Shown here: positions 52,211-63,758 of the stretch, piece after piece
Layout: each line of letters starts with the position of its first letter
Numbering within the stretch: position 1 is the first letter of the stretch
From: Salvia splendens
Taxonomy: Eukaryota; Streptophyta; Magnoliopsida; Lamiales; Lamiaceae
Direction: 5' to 3'
Assembly: GCF_004379255.2 (NCBI RefSeq)
Contig: NC_056052.1
Location: 11,998,589-12,062,588, forward strand
DNA: 64,000 nt
Made by a program: the position numbers and the translations under genes
The notes under the pieces: generated by a model
What the model was told of the DNA's origin: nothing
Database searches by the model: none
What the model saw: the letters and a program-made list of their open reading frames with translations, nothing else

Positions 52211-54792
52211 TCAATTCGGGGTCTGGCCCCCGCGGGAGCTAGCCTTGAGCGGGGCGGACGGTTGGGTCACTTTAGCTTTCTTCTTTGCCGGCAAATCCGG
52301 CGTCTCCTTCTCTGTCTCACTTGGTCTGGGGACTGTCTTCTTCACGATCATCGGTCTAGTAGAGGATGGGATAGTCAGAGGCTTCGTCGCCTGGGGGGTT
52401 TCTGAACATATATACTTCCTGGACCCGGTGATTTGGAAATGCTGCCAGGTCCAGAAAGCGACTTCTGTGAGTCAGGGAATCTCTCACGAAACCACTTCGT
52501 CATCATCATCATTAGTGAGACGGCTTCTGCCATCCTATCAGTGTGCCGGGATGACGTTGCCACCAGATCAGTAATACGCCCCTTGAGGGCCATGATTCCC
52601 TCCCTGACTTCCATTCTCATTTCGTCTACCTCCGTTCTCACTCCTACGACCTCTTTCCGTACTCTCTCAAAATCGACACTGTCCATTCCTTTACCCCGTA
52701 GGGCCACAATCTCTTCTCTAACCATCTTGATTTCTGACCTCATCCATCCTACCTCCTTCCTCATTTCTTCCACTTCAATTTGGGCTCCTGCCTCCATACT
52801 TGCTTTTACGTCCACCACATCCGGCTCCTGTTTCGCCTGCGCCTCTGACTTGCCAACATCGTAAAAACATACCTCCTTTCCATGCGTGATTAGCAGCCCC
52901 TTGTTGAAGAAGTAATCCATATTGAAAACCTCCGGGGGTAGACACATTTCCACATCTCGACAAGCTTTGTTGATCTTCATGATCACGTTGCGTTGCAGAT
53001 AAGCACCTAGGAGATGGCATGTGTATAGGTGCCTGGAAGGGTTGGCAATTACTTGGTGACAAGCTTGGGCAAGCCAATAGCCTAGATGGACACGGACCCC
53101 CTTGGCCATACACCAAGTAAAATAAAGGCCGGGGGTTGTCAAGGCGTTGTTGGCGGAGCCCATCAGGTTATAGCTAATGAACGTCTGGGCAAATCGCAGG
53201 ATTCTGTCCTCGATGTGGTGGGCTTTCGAAAAGATGGTCTTAAACTGACCCACCCTTGGGTGGGTAACAAACTCCCAAGCACTCTGCGTCTTGAAACCGG
53301 GTGTGAATTTAGGTGGACCTACCATTCTCTCGTTCCACAAACCTTCGTCATCCTGTGTACGTGTCAGCAAACCCATCCGGAGAGTCCACTCTCTGATGCT
53401 CATATCGTGCTCTTCATTGAAGAAGCGAAAGTTAATGGAGTCAGCATCCAAGTCAGTGGTGGACTTAAACCGGAAGGTCGAAAAGAATTCCCGTGCTAAA
53501 GCTATTGGAACCTCAAAGGTGCTGTGCTTGAGCAGCCAGTCAAAACCGATTGCATCTATGTATTCCCAAAATTCGTCGTTGGACGCAATCTCCTTGAGCT
53601 CCTCTGGGTCATACATCTTCCCGGACTTAGCATACTTTCCCACGACACTCTTCTCTTTGTACGACACTGCACGTTTTGGGTCAGTGAACTTTCTCACCGC
53701 GTCCAGTAATTTCTTGGTAATCCAGATTTCTGTAGACTCAAAATTGAGCTCCTCTTCTTATTCATCTTCGGAGTCTCTGGACCCAACAGCGTATGGTACA
53801 TTAGCAGGTGGAGGAAGAGAGGGTTCAACGGACTTCCCTTTTACTTTCTTGGTCGAGGAAGGAACAACCTGTTTTCCCTTCCTCTTTCTCTCGGTCGCGT
53901 GGCGGCTTTCCTTCTCTTCGCTCTCCCCACTGCTAGGTTTGGGGGAGTATGCCTGCTCATGGGCTGCGGTTGCTAGACCCAGCGCTCCCTCCTCCGTCTG
54001 CTGGACGGATTCGTCAATCTCATCAATCAAGCTCCGACGAGCTTACCTCCTTACTTCCCTCGCAGTAATCAGTGAATCGGCCCCCTCGGGGTCATCTGTC
54101 GGATCCACGGTAAGATTTACCATGTCGTCGGTGGGTTCTTGTACATTTTCAGAGTCGAGGGCTTCTCCCTCCTCAGTCAACAAAGGGGTTGCCCCTGTGA
54201 TGTAAATAGGGGTTTCCACCCCAACCGAACCTTCCTCATCATGGGTCTCAGTACCCACAGCTCTTTCGGGGGTCTTCCCCTCACTTACATTCTCAGAGAC
54301 ATGGGCCTCACTGCCCCCAAATACTTCCAGGGTTTCCCCCTCCACAGCCTTCTCGGAAATTAGGGCTTCGTCGCCCTCCGTCTGCTCTAGGGTTCTCTCC
54401 TCCGAAACACTCTCACAAACACCAGGGATCTCCCCCTCTTCGAACTTCTCAGCAACAGGGGTTTCCCCCTCAACGAACGAATCTAACCTCGGGTCGCTTC
54501 CAGCCAACAGTTCCAACCCCGCTGCCAGATCTGCCTCCTCTCCTCGTATTTCTGCGGTGGTTGTTTCAGCGACAGCGGTGGCGGGTTCTGCAACGGCATG
54601 AACGGCCTCTGGTTGGGGTGGTGAAGCCTCTGAAATTTTTGGTGGTGGTGGTGCGGCAGATGTTGAAACGGCTGGTGTGGTTTTTCCCATCATGGCGGCG
54701 AACAAGGCAAACGCCTTCCCATCGGCCATGAACGCCGCCGCGTTGGATTCGGCAGTTCCAAAGGTGCTTCCTATGTTCTTTATGTTGTCCAT
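52211..54792 (-). pseudogene. Env-position ORF of Athila copy E, near full length
   Basis: Start at 54792 (MDNIKNIGSTFGTAESNAAA). N-terminal 60 residues hydrophilic with Ala/Pro/Thr, then about 150 residues of degenerate acidic repeats (EGETPVAEKFEEGE type), a frame change near 54040, a basic segment (ERKRKGKQVVPSSTKKVKGK), a stop near 53757, the central domain (GFDWLLKHSTFEVPIALARE, STTDLDADSINFRF, EWTLRMGLL), a coiled coil (EEMRKEVGWMRSEIKMVREE and on) and a Lys/Pro-rich end in another frame (PAKKKAKVTQPSAP). No signal peptide and no convincing membrane span. The central domain is known from Athila ORF-1/plant transposon proteins. The position is that of env, but the sequence looks intracellular. 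Confidence 0.8.
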
Positions 54793-55383
54793 GGCAGATT
54801 CTGTAGAATTTTGACAAGAACTCGGAAGAAAATTGCTCTGATTAGGATTAGAGAAAAATAGGATTTAAGAGAGAAATTTGGGGAATTTTTGTAGAGAGAG
54901 TGAATATGATGTGGGAAATAAAAGCTAAAGCACGGTTATAGCCTGTGGGTATGGGTGAGGACGGTTTGCAGGCAGTTGCAGGTGTGACACTAGCAACCGT
55001 ACGCCTCCCTATAAAGTTACCTTTTGAAATTCAAACCGGTGCTAACTCCCTCCAAAATTTTACTCCTCAACTCCCTGCCCCATGTGAATATCTCTGCAAT
55101 ATCATACTTAGAAAAACGTCAAACTAAAAATGAAACGCCAGACTCCCAGGTCAAGGATATGACAGTATAAAAATTCCCCTAAGGAGTCTGGTATTCCGAA
55201 AAATATTTTTAGAAGATTATTTTTTTCTGATTTGTTTGGGTTTCCTTGATTTAAAGAAAGCGATTAAATATTTACAAATTTTGTTTCCAAGTGCCCTCAA
55301 GATTCCCTAGGTCAAGGTATATATAAAACCTTCTTAGTCACCTGACCCAGGAATTCTATGAGAACACTTCCTTCCCAGACCGG
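54793..55383 (-). promoter_or_regulatory. Spacer between integrase and env-position ORF (copy E)
   Basis: Non-coding. Just upstream of the ATG the minus strand has GGCTATAACCGTGC (near 54935), a CT-rich stretch ATTCACTCTCTCTAC, and TTCTACAG (an acceptor-like end) about eight bases before ATG. It could be an internal promoter or a splice acceptor for a separate transcript. This is inferred from layout only. Confidence 0.35.
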
Positions 55384-56320
55384 TTAGGCGATATCAGGGA
55401 GTGCGCGTAGCGGCATTTCATCCACTACACACATCTCCGAGTTATCCCTAAATACCTTCACCCTATGACCATTGACAAGAAAAGGGGTAGAGTTTCAAGC
55501 ACTTCCCTGGATCTCTACTGACTCACAAAAGTGTACGGTCTAATCCATTTGGACTTCAGCTTACCAGGCATTAACTTGAGCCGAGATTGGAACAGGAGAA
55601 CTTTCTGCCCAACTTGCAGTTCCTTGGTCCGAAGATTCTTGTCATTCCAGAGTCTTGTCTTTTCTTTGTACCACATTGCCGATTCATATGACTCCAGCCT
55701 TAGCTCCTCCAACTCCTGTAGCTGCAATTTTCTCTCTTCTTCGCAGGATTGGGGTCTCATGTTGATCTCTTTGACCGCCCAATATGCTCGGTGTTCTACT
55801 CCCACGGGCAAGTGGCACATTTTGCCAAACACAAGCCTGTAGAGTGACATCCTAATAGGCGTCTTGTATGCTATCCTGTAAGCCCATAGTGCATCTCCAA
55901 GCCTCTTGCTCCAGTCCTTCCTAGACGGATTAACCGTCTTCTCCAGTATCGCCTTTATCTCCCTGTTGGAGACCTCCGTTTGCCCAATTGATTGAGGATG
56001 GTACGGTGTGGAAAGGCGGTGGTGAACTCCGTACTTTTACATTAGAGCTTCAATAGTCCGGTTACGGAAATGCGTCCCATTGTCAGATATTATAGCTCTG
56101 GGCACTCCGTACCTGTTAAAGATGTTAGCCCTAAGAAAGTTCGCTACCTCTTTAGCTTCACAAGGTGTGGTCGCCTTGGCCTCTATCCATTTCGAAACAT
56201 AATCAACTCACAGACAATCACTTGGACTTGCGGCATTTCGTCTCTCCTGGAGATTTCCCCTGTCTGTTGACACCTCTCACAGTTCTGACAAAACTCGAAA
56301 GCATCCTTATACAATGTAGG
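55384..56320 (-). pseudogene. Integrase of Athila copy E, N-terminally cut
   Basis: Zinc-finger CERCQQTGEISRRDEMPQ, then a gap (the first core Asp region MDFMG is missing, VCELVDYVSKWIEAKA), [16 protein letters not shown], a stop at about 56038, [77 protein letters not shown] and VFRDNSEM, stop at 55384. Matches copies A and F. Lacking the first core Asp, it is inactive. Confidence 0.88.
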
Positions 56321-57811
56321 TGATAAGTCGTATTCTAGGCCTTGGTTACTGGTCAGTATGATGTGTAAAATTGATTATATCTGCAAAACAGTTGCTCAAA
56401 GTGTGCAGGTTAAGTGTTCTAGCCAGTAGGGAAGTTTCGGAATGTTCAGGTGAAAAAGGGCGCCAGCATGATCTCATACTGACCAGTATTCGTGCTGAAA
56501 CGGCTTGAGATGGAGAAGACGGATAGCTGGGACGGATTACCCACAATTGAGGGCAAAGAAGTCAACTTGCAATGAGGATTTACTCTAAAATCAAGGGTAA
56601 GCCTCCCTATAAAAGGAAGCCAAGGAGAGAGAAGATATACAGATTCACTCATTCACCACCATCTTTAGGTAGAGAGTTCTCTCGGTAATACCAGTCTTTC
56701 AGCCGTGTCCCGCTTCTTGCCTCGCCGCAGCCATGATCACCTGACGCCCAGATGTTCCCGGAGTACCAGTCATCCTTATTCCAGCCAGCAAGATCATAGT
56801 TTAGGAGTTCCATCGCCCGGAGTGGCAAAACACTTTTATTTCGCTTTCGTAGTTAAATTGCTTGTTTTTCCTTACGTTGGATCTTTGTTGCTTTTGGATA
56901 TTTTCTGCTTTTGAAGTACTTGTTGAAGATCCGAACGTGTTTATGCTATGAAGTTGTTTTCTGTTCAGTTTACTTCGCCGATCTCTTTCCTTCTGCCTAG
57001 TTAGCTTAGATCTAGAGTTTCTGGTCGTTTTGAGTATCGAATCATGTGTTTCCAGTTAGTAGTTTATTTCTTCGAGTTAGCATAATCTGTTTACTCTTAT
57101 TTCATAGAGGTTTGTGTCATCATGCAAGGTGCAGTTATGTGTTTCTTGTCTTCTTCCATGCTGATCAGTAGGCGGGATTTCAGTTTCGATATTTGATTTT
57201 CGATTTGGATTTTTGATTGTAGATCTGTGTTCGTGAGTTATTAATCTGTGTTTTTATGGTACTGGATCTGGTTTGTTTTTCTGATTTTAGTTTGTGTTTG
57301 TTGAAGAAGATGATGTCCATATCCAAGTTTGGGACCACTTTTGCTTTTTAGATGCTTTTTGCTTTTTGTCCTTCACCTTTAGTACACCCTGCAGATCTGT
57401 CAGCCTAGTCACCACAACTACCACTTATTCTCTGCTTTTCTGTTTAGCCTTTTATAGAAACCTAGTACCTTCCGCATATTTTCTGTTACACCGCATCCAC
57501 CATAATTCCACGTACACCACTACATGTCGACCACCATTCACCCTTCCTAGTCAGTAGGACACCATCTTAATTTCCTGTCTAGGTAGAGACTCAACCCAAG
57601 CGTGGTAGCTAACCAAACCATCCAGAATATCACCACAATAGTTTTAACGCACCATCTCTGTGGGATTCGACCCCTACCTTTACTATACTACCCAGTAGAA
57701 GAGGGTTGAGGAATCTTTGAAACCAGGGTCTAGGCTTAGTAGGATCTCTATCCTGACCAGTAGGATATATCCTTGCTTGAACGACACCTACGCACCCTGC
57801 TGCATCTTTCA
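56321..57811 (+). repeat. 5' LTR of Athila copy F
   Basis: About 1,491 bp, TGATAAGTCGTATTCTAGG to GCATCTTTCA. Same family as 4129-5410 and 19418-20961. TATA box CTATAAAAGG at 56607-56616 after CCTCC, followed by the AGAGAGAAGATATACAG region where transcription likely starts. Confidence 0.9.
56607..56616 (+). promoter_or_regulatory. TATA box of the copy F LTR
   Basis: CTATAAAAGG about 290 bases into the LTR. The corresponding box in copy A is CTATAAAAGC on the minus strand near 20670. The 3' LTR of copy A has lost it. Confidence 0.65.
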
Positions 57812-57813
57812 AA

Positions 57814-57831
57814 TGGCGTCGTTGCCGGGGA
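57814..57831 (+). promoter_or_regulatory. Primer binding site, tRNA-Asp (copy F)
   Basis: TGGCGTCGTTGCCGGGGA two bases after the LTR end, one mismatch to the complement of the plant tRNA-Asp 3' end. Confidence 0.88.
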
Positions 57832-57917
57832 TGGATGGCGTTATTAGTTACTTTTGTGTGTGATACTTTGGTGTATATATTGTGTATAATATTTCCTTTT
57901 TCTTTTCATTTCAGTTT

Positions 57918-59688
57918 ATGAGCAGTAGCTCGTCTCCTGATCAGTGGAGGCCGAAAATACTCAAGCGAGGAACTATACTCGTAACCACTCGTTCTGGCCT
58001 GTCGACCACCTTGTCTGACCTAGGCACGAGTAGTGATGAAGAGAAGGGCACCATAGAGGGACCAATACCAGAAGAGAAACCATTGTTGGAAGCCAACCCA
58101 AGGGAAATGGCCAACCAGGGAGATGAAGACCCGGAGATCGGGACGCTGAACGCACATACTGAAGGAGAGCCCCCGCAAGCCATAGTCGTTACTCCAGGGC
58201 AAACCGCCTGCGATGTGAAGCCTCATGTGATCGCGATCCTGCCTACATACTGTGGGAAGAGCTATGAAGGGCCGTATGAGTTTCTTCATGAGTTTTGTAA
58301 AATTTGTAGGGCGCAGAGGAGACCAGCAGGAGCGACTGAGGATGATTATAGGCTGAAGGCTTTGCCATTTGTTCTCAAGGGGGAAGCTAACACCTGGTTC
58401 ATGCGCCTATCCCCCAACTCTATTGAAACTTGGGCCGATTTCAAGTCAGTATTCCTGGGCGAGTTTTTTCCGTCATCCAAGACAAGCGCGCTGAAGAGGG
58501 AAATAACTAATGTGAAGCAAGGGTATGATGAACCCTTGAGTGATTATTGGGCAAGATACATGGGTCTTTTGGAATCATGTCCCAACCATCGCATGGCGGA
58601 CATTGAAGTACATCATACTTTTTACGAAGGTATGAACGCGGTAACCAAGGACCTGGCAAATTCATCGTCAGGAGGAAGCTTCACGCAATTACGGGTCAGC
58701 GAAGCGAAGAGAGTCCTAAGGAAGCTACTGAATGCAAAGAAAGAGTATGACCATTCAAGGGAAGGATACAACCGAGAGCGGGTTGTTGTTGCCTCGCTTA
58801 CTGATCAGGAAAATAAGCTGGAGCAGAAAATGGATTTGAAAATGGATGAGCTGAAGAAGTCACTTCTTAGCGCGATCGAGAAGAGCACTCCACCACCTTC
58901 CCCAGCTGGGAATTACAAGGGTGCAGAGCAGGGAAATCAAGGACCGAACTATGATCAGCCTAATGACTTCGGGAATATGGAGCAAGTTAATGCTGCGGGA
59001 TACTTCAATTCTAGTGGGCATTGGATTCAAGGTAGACAACGGGATGCACCATGGAGGGATCATCCAAACTTCCGATGGGGTGACGGAAGCCAAAATCAGA
59101 TCCAAGGTCAGAACCAGTATAACCCCCATCCGAACCAAAACCCTAACTGTGGACCAGCAAACCCAGACTACTAGCCCAACTGGTCAGGAAGAAACCAACA
59201 ATCCCAAACCAAAACCCACAAAACCAGAACCCGAACCCTGTCTATGTGCCGCCCCACCAGAGAAACTTCCAAAATTTACAAAATCAGCCGAACCCAGGAC
59301 CCCAACACCATCAGAACCAAAATCAATTCCAAGGCCAGCACCAGAATCAATATCCTCAAGATCAGTACACCCCTCCTGCCCAATATAACCAATACCCGCC
59401 TAATCAAGGCCAGCAAAACTCCCAGAACTATCAACACCAAGGGCCGAGTCATTTCCAAAATTCGAACAGGCCAAGGAGATCCTTGAGGACATGATGGGTG
59501 AAATGCTAGCGTCACAGCAGAGCATCAAAGGAGAATTACAATCCCATAATGAGGTCGTGCAGGGGATGCAAAATGCCCAGAAGGAACATAAGGCTAACAT
59601 GGATATGATGAATAGGCAGTTAGCTCAACTGGCCAGTTCGGCGGGTGATTTGAAGGAAAATGCGGGGAAACTCCCATCTACAGTCTAA
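57918..59688 (+). pseudogene. Gag of Athila copy F
   Basis: ATG at 57918 (MSSSSSPDQWRPKILKRG). The retrotransposon gag core runs from about residue 125 to 250 (GEANTWFMRLSPNSIETWAD, FLGEFFPSSKTSALKREI, LSDYWARYMGLLESCPNH). A helical segment (EQKMDLKMDELKKSLLSAIE) and then HPNFRWGDGSQN follow. TAG at 59172 interrupts the Asn/Gln-rich part, which continues in another frame (59246-59494, HHQNQNQFQGQHQNQYPQDQ), then MLASQQSIKGELQSHNEVVQ to a TAA at 59686. No zinc knuckle seen. Nearly two-thirds is open from the start, so a shortened Gag could still be made. Confidence 0.9.
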
Positions 59689-60813
59689 ATGCCCGAAAAG
59701 GCAAATGTGAGTAAGGTTACGTTGAGGTCAGGAACTACTTATGACGCGCCTCAACCGAAACGACCTAGTGGAGGATCCAATGGAACGAAGATAGGAGGCG
59801 ATACCATTTCAGCGGAAGAATTAGGGAGACCTATGCCTCGGATGCAGGATCCATTCTTCTTGGATGATACACCAAGTGTAAGAGGTGAACCCGACACCCT
59901 ACTGACCAGGAAGGAACCTCCTCAGGAGGAAGAGCCCAGAATGGAGGCCCAGACCCAGGAACTACCCAAGAAAGACTCCAAGAAGGTTGCTGAGGGACCA
60001 GTAGAGGAGAAAAAAGGGGAGAAACCATTCCCATTCCGATTTGTTACAAAGAGGAAGAAAGAGAACCCGGGTGACTACTTGTCGATTTTTGGAAAGTTGG
60101 ATGTCACCATACCATTCCTCCAAGCCGTGAAACTACCCCCTCTCGAGAAATTCATAATGAACTTCATAGCCGGGAGAGCCCAGAAGGATGGCAAGATTAT
60201 GGTGGAAGGGATAGCGTCAGCGATAGTGCAAGAGAAGTTACAACCGAAGAGAGCCGACCCAGGTATGTTCACCCTACCCATAACTGTAGGAGATGTGAAG
60301 GTCGAACATGCAATGTGTGATTTGGGGGCATCTATAAATGTCATGCCACTGTCTATCTATAACCGGTTGAAAGGAGTGGGGCTGTCAAATACTAGGGTGT
60401 TGATCCAACTGGCTGATAGGTCGTGCATAAGTCCTGAGGGAGTTTTAGAAAAGGTGTTAGTAAGAGTGCATGATTTTACATACCCTGCTGATTTTTATGT
60501 GATCAAAATGAGTGAGCATGAAGCGAGGGAGTCTAGTGGAGTCTTGTTAGGAAGACCTTTTCTGAGAACGGCCAAGACAATAGTGGATATGGCTGAGGGG
60601 ACTATTTGCATTGATTTTCATGGGGAGAAGTTTACCTTCGATATAAATGATGCCATGAAGAAACCTATCGATTCTGAAAATCTATGCTATGTTGATGTGA
60701 TTGACCCCCTAGTCCAAGATTTTCTTGAGACCGAACTATTGCAGGAGAAACTCCAGGCTTTAGATGTTTATGAACAGGCTGACATAGAAGCTGCTGCATG
60801 GTGTGATCAGTAG
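59689..60813 (+). pseudogene. Gag end and protease of Athila copy F
   Basis: Open segment after the TAA, normally continuous with gag. EKANVSKVTLRSGTTYDAPQ, a Lys/Glu-rich linker, KPFPFRFVTKRKKENPGDYL, FGKLDVTIPFLQAVKLPP, then the aspartic protease with CDLGASINVMPLSIYNRLKG (active-site Asp in DLGAS), RVLIQLADRS and LLGRPFLRTAKTIVDM. A frame change at about 60803-60813 separates it from RT. Confidence 0.9.
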
Positions 60814-62941
60814 CCAAGGGCTGACTGATGAAGAAATAGAAGTAGCGATCAAGGAATTCTGTCGGAAATCGGAGTTCATTGGAGCCGCAGGGGCTCAGCT
60901 ACCAGTCAGTATAGAAGAACCATCAGAGGGAGATTTAGAAAAAGAAGGAGAGACTGAGAAAAACCCTCTACCTAAAGACACACTTCCACCCCAAGTTAAG
61001 CTGAAGAAGTTGCCACCGAATTTGAAGTATGCCTTCCTCGGAGGTGAGGACTCATATCCAGTGATCATCAGTAGCAGTCTTACGAAGGAACAAGAGGCTA
61101 GGCTACTGACCGTGCTGAGAAAGAACAAGAAGGCGATTGGATGGAGTCTTACAAATTTAGTTGGAATTAGCCCCGACGTCTGCATGCACCACATTAGGTT
61201 GGAGGAAGGAGCGAAGGCACATCGAGATGCTCAAAGGAAGGTAAACCCTAACATGCGAGAAGAGATATTGAAGGAAATCTTGAAGTTGTTGTCGCTAGGG
61301 ATTATCTATTCAGTGCCGGACAGTGAGTGGGTCAGCCTGATCCACATGGTCCCAAAGAAGTCGGGCATCCAAGTAGTTCAGAATGAGAGGAATGAGCTGA
61401 TCCCAACGAGGCTAGTCACGGGTTGGCGAATGTGCATCGATTACCGTAAGCTGAACAATGCGACCAGGAAGGACCATTTTCCCCTGCCGTTCATCGACCA
61501 AATGTTGGAGAGATTAGCTGGGAAGAAGTTTTTCTGCTTTCTAGATGGGTACAACGGGTATTTCCAAATTTACGTAGATCCTGAGGACCAGGACAAGACC
61601 ACTTTCACTTGCCCGTTTGGAACCTATGCATACCGTGGCATGCCTTTCGGCCTATGCAACGCTCCAGGTACGTTTCAACGATGTATGATGAGCATATTTT
61701 CCGATTTGATTGAGGATTGCATAGAGTTCATGGATGACTTCACGGTTTACGGAGACTCGTTCGACTCTTGCTTTCACCATTTGGATATAGTTTTGGAAAG
61801 GTGTCAAGCAAAGAGTTTGGTTTTGAACTTTGAGAAGTGCCATTTTATGGTCACCGAAGGGATAGTTTTAGGACACGTGGTCTCAGAAAGAGGTATCCAA
61901 GTGGATCGAGCCAAGGTAGATGTTATATCCAAATTACCATTCCATACTGATCAGAAGGGAATAAGGGGTTTTCTGGGGCACGCCGGATTTTATCGAAGAT
62001 TTATTAAGGATTTCTCCAAAATCGCCCAGCCCCTTACCAGATTACTTCAGAATGACGTGGAGTTCATTTTTGATGAGCAATGCAAGGCTGCTTTCAACCT
62101 TCTCAAGGAAAAGCTGATATTTGCACCTATCATAAGGGCTCCTGACTGGAACCATCCTCTCGAAGTAATGTGCGACGCCAGTGATTTTGCGGTAGGAGCC
62201 GTGCTGGGTCAGAAGATCGATGGGAAGCGGTATGTAATTTTTTATGCATCCAAGACTCTGAATCAAGCCCAGCGAAATTACGATACCACTGAAAAAGAGA
62301 TGCTGGCAGTGGTGTATTCTTTCGAGAAGTTCCGGCCATATTTGTTGGGATCCAAAGTCATAGTGTATACTGACCATGCAGCGATTAAGTATCTGATTGC
62401 CAAGAAGGAATCCAAACCACGCTTGATCCGATGGGTACTCTTGTTACAAGAATTTGATTGGGAGGTGGAAGATAAGAGAGGAGTCGAGAACAAGGTGGCA
62501 GATCATTTGAGTAGAATAGTACAAAATGGGAACAGCGAAGAAGTGCATGACAAGTTTCCGGAGGAACATTTGTGTGAGGTGATTTTTGCGCCCAGAAAAA
62601 TTAATTGGGAAGAAGTGTTCAAACGTACTGGTCAGAATGACACAGCAAAAGGGAAAGAGAAGGTAGGGCAAGAGCCATGGTATGCGGACCTGGCCAACTA
62701 CCTAGTAACTGGAGAGCTTCCAGAAGTACCGAGTGTTACCAAAGCCCAAAGAATGAAGATCAAGAGTGAAGCAAAATACTACTTTTGGGACGACCCCTAT
62801 CTGTGGAGAGTAGGGTCCGATCAAGTGATAAGGAGGTGCATTCCTGACTGGGAGCAGCGGGATGGTTTTAACCCACTGCCATTCGTTAGCATGTGGAGGG
62901 CACTTCGGGTCCAAGAAGACGGCAAGGAAGATTCTGGATAG
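60803..62941 (+). pseudogene. RT and RNase H of Athila copy F
   Basis: 712-residue open frame. RT: WRMCIDYRKLNNATRKDHFP, FLDGYNGYFQI, MPFGLCNAPGTFQRCMMSIF, FMDDFTVYG (catalytic pair present; one residue fewer before it than in copy A), LGHVVSERGI. RNase [55 protein letters not shown]. Ends by a frame change near 62890 at the start of the integrase zinc finger. All visible RT and RNase H catalytic residues are present, making this the best pol piece in the window. Confidence 0.93.
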
Positions 62942-63569
62942 CGGCTTTTACTGGCCAACTCTCAACAAAGATGCGTACGAGTTCTGCAGGAGCTGTGAGC
63001 GTTGCCAACTGACCGGTGGAATATCTGCCCGGGATGAAATGCCGCAGGTACCTATAATAGTTTGCGAGCTATTCGACATATGGGGAATGGACTTCATGGG
63101 TCCGTTTCCTTCATCCTATGGGAATCTGTAAATCCTAGTTGTTGTAGACTACGTCTCCAAATGGGTAGAAGCCAAGGCCACAAGCACGTGTGAAGCCAAG
63201 GAGGTGGCCAAGTTCTTAAAGAGTCATATTTTTAGCCGACTCGGTGTGCCCAGGGCGATCATATCCGATCAAGGTACGCACTTCTGTAATCGCACAATTG
63301 AAGCCTTAATGAAGAAATACGGTGTGCACCATAGACTATCCAGCCCTTACCATCCGCAAGCAAATGGTCAAGCGGAGATTTCTAACCGCGAGATAAAGAA
63401 AATTTTGGAGAAGACTGTGAACACTTCTAGGAAGGATTGGAGTGTAAGGTTAGAGGATGCTCTCTGGGCGTATCGAACAGCCTACAAAACCCCCATAGGC
63501 ATGTCCCCTTACCGGATTGTTTTTGGGAAGATGTGCCACTTACCGGTTGGGATCGAGCATCGAGCATGA
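62892..63569 (+). pseudogene. Integrase of Athila copy F, C-terminally deleted
   Basis: Zinc finger ([29 protein letters not shown]), core with MDFMGPFPSSYGNL then TAA at 63129, [60 protein letters not shown], and [14 protein letters not shown]. It then breaks at CGAGCAT (63561-63567) into the end of the env-position ORF. The last ~110 integrase residues seen in copies A and E are missing. Confidence 0.9.
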
Positions 63570-63635
63570 GGATGAGCAACCGCAAGAACCACCTACACCA
63601 CAACCTGCCCTGCGAAGGAGCAGGAGGAACAAGTG
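63568..63635 (+). pseudogene. Last codons of the env-position ORF (copy F)
   Basis: Reads EDEQPQEPPTPQPALRRSRR, NK and TGA at about 63634, then ACCACCACCCCACCTGACC, which matches the start of the 3' non-coding region of copy A. Everything upstream in the ORF has been deleted. Confidence 0.55.
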
Positions 63636-63758
63636 ACCACCACCCCACCTGACCAGTTAGTTTTCTTTTTATTTTCAGTTTTTAGTTTTTCGTATTTTAA
63701 TTGTGTTTTGTTTTTTTTAGGTAGTATAATTTCTGTTTGTGCGCAAACCCCATTCATA

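Larger units (their letters stand above)
52183..56320 (-). mobile_element. Athila-type fragment (copy E)
   Basis: Minus-strand integrase (55384-56320), spacer (54793-55383) and env-position ORF (52211-54792). Broken at 52182 against the Copia LTR. Cut at 56320 by the LTR of copy F, which begins TGATAAGTCG there. The rest of the element should lie beyond the window on the far side of copy F, if F is a simple insertion. Confidence 0.85.

Noticed and set aside
52211..54792. Classical retroviral-type envelope gene
   Set aside because: No signal peptide, no membrane span and no Cys-rich ectodomain; only its position resembles env.
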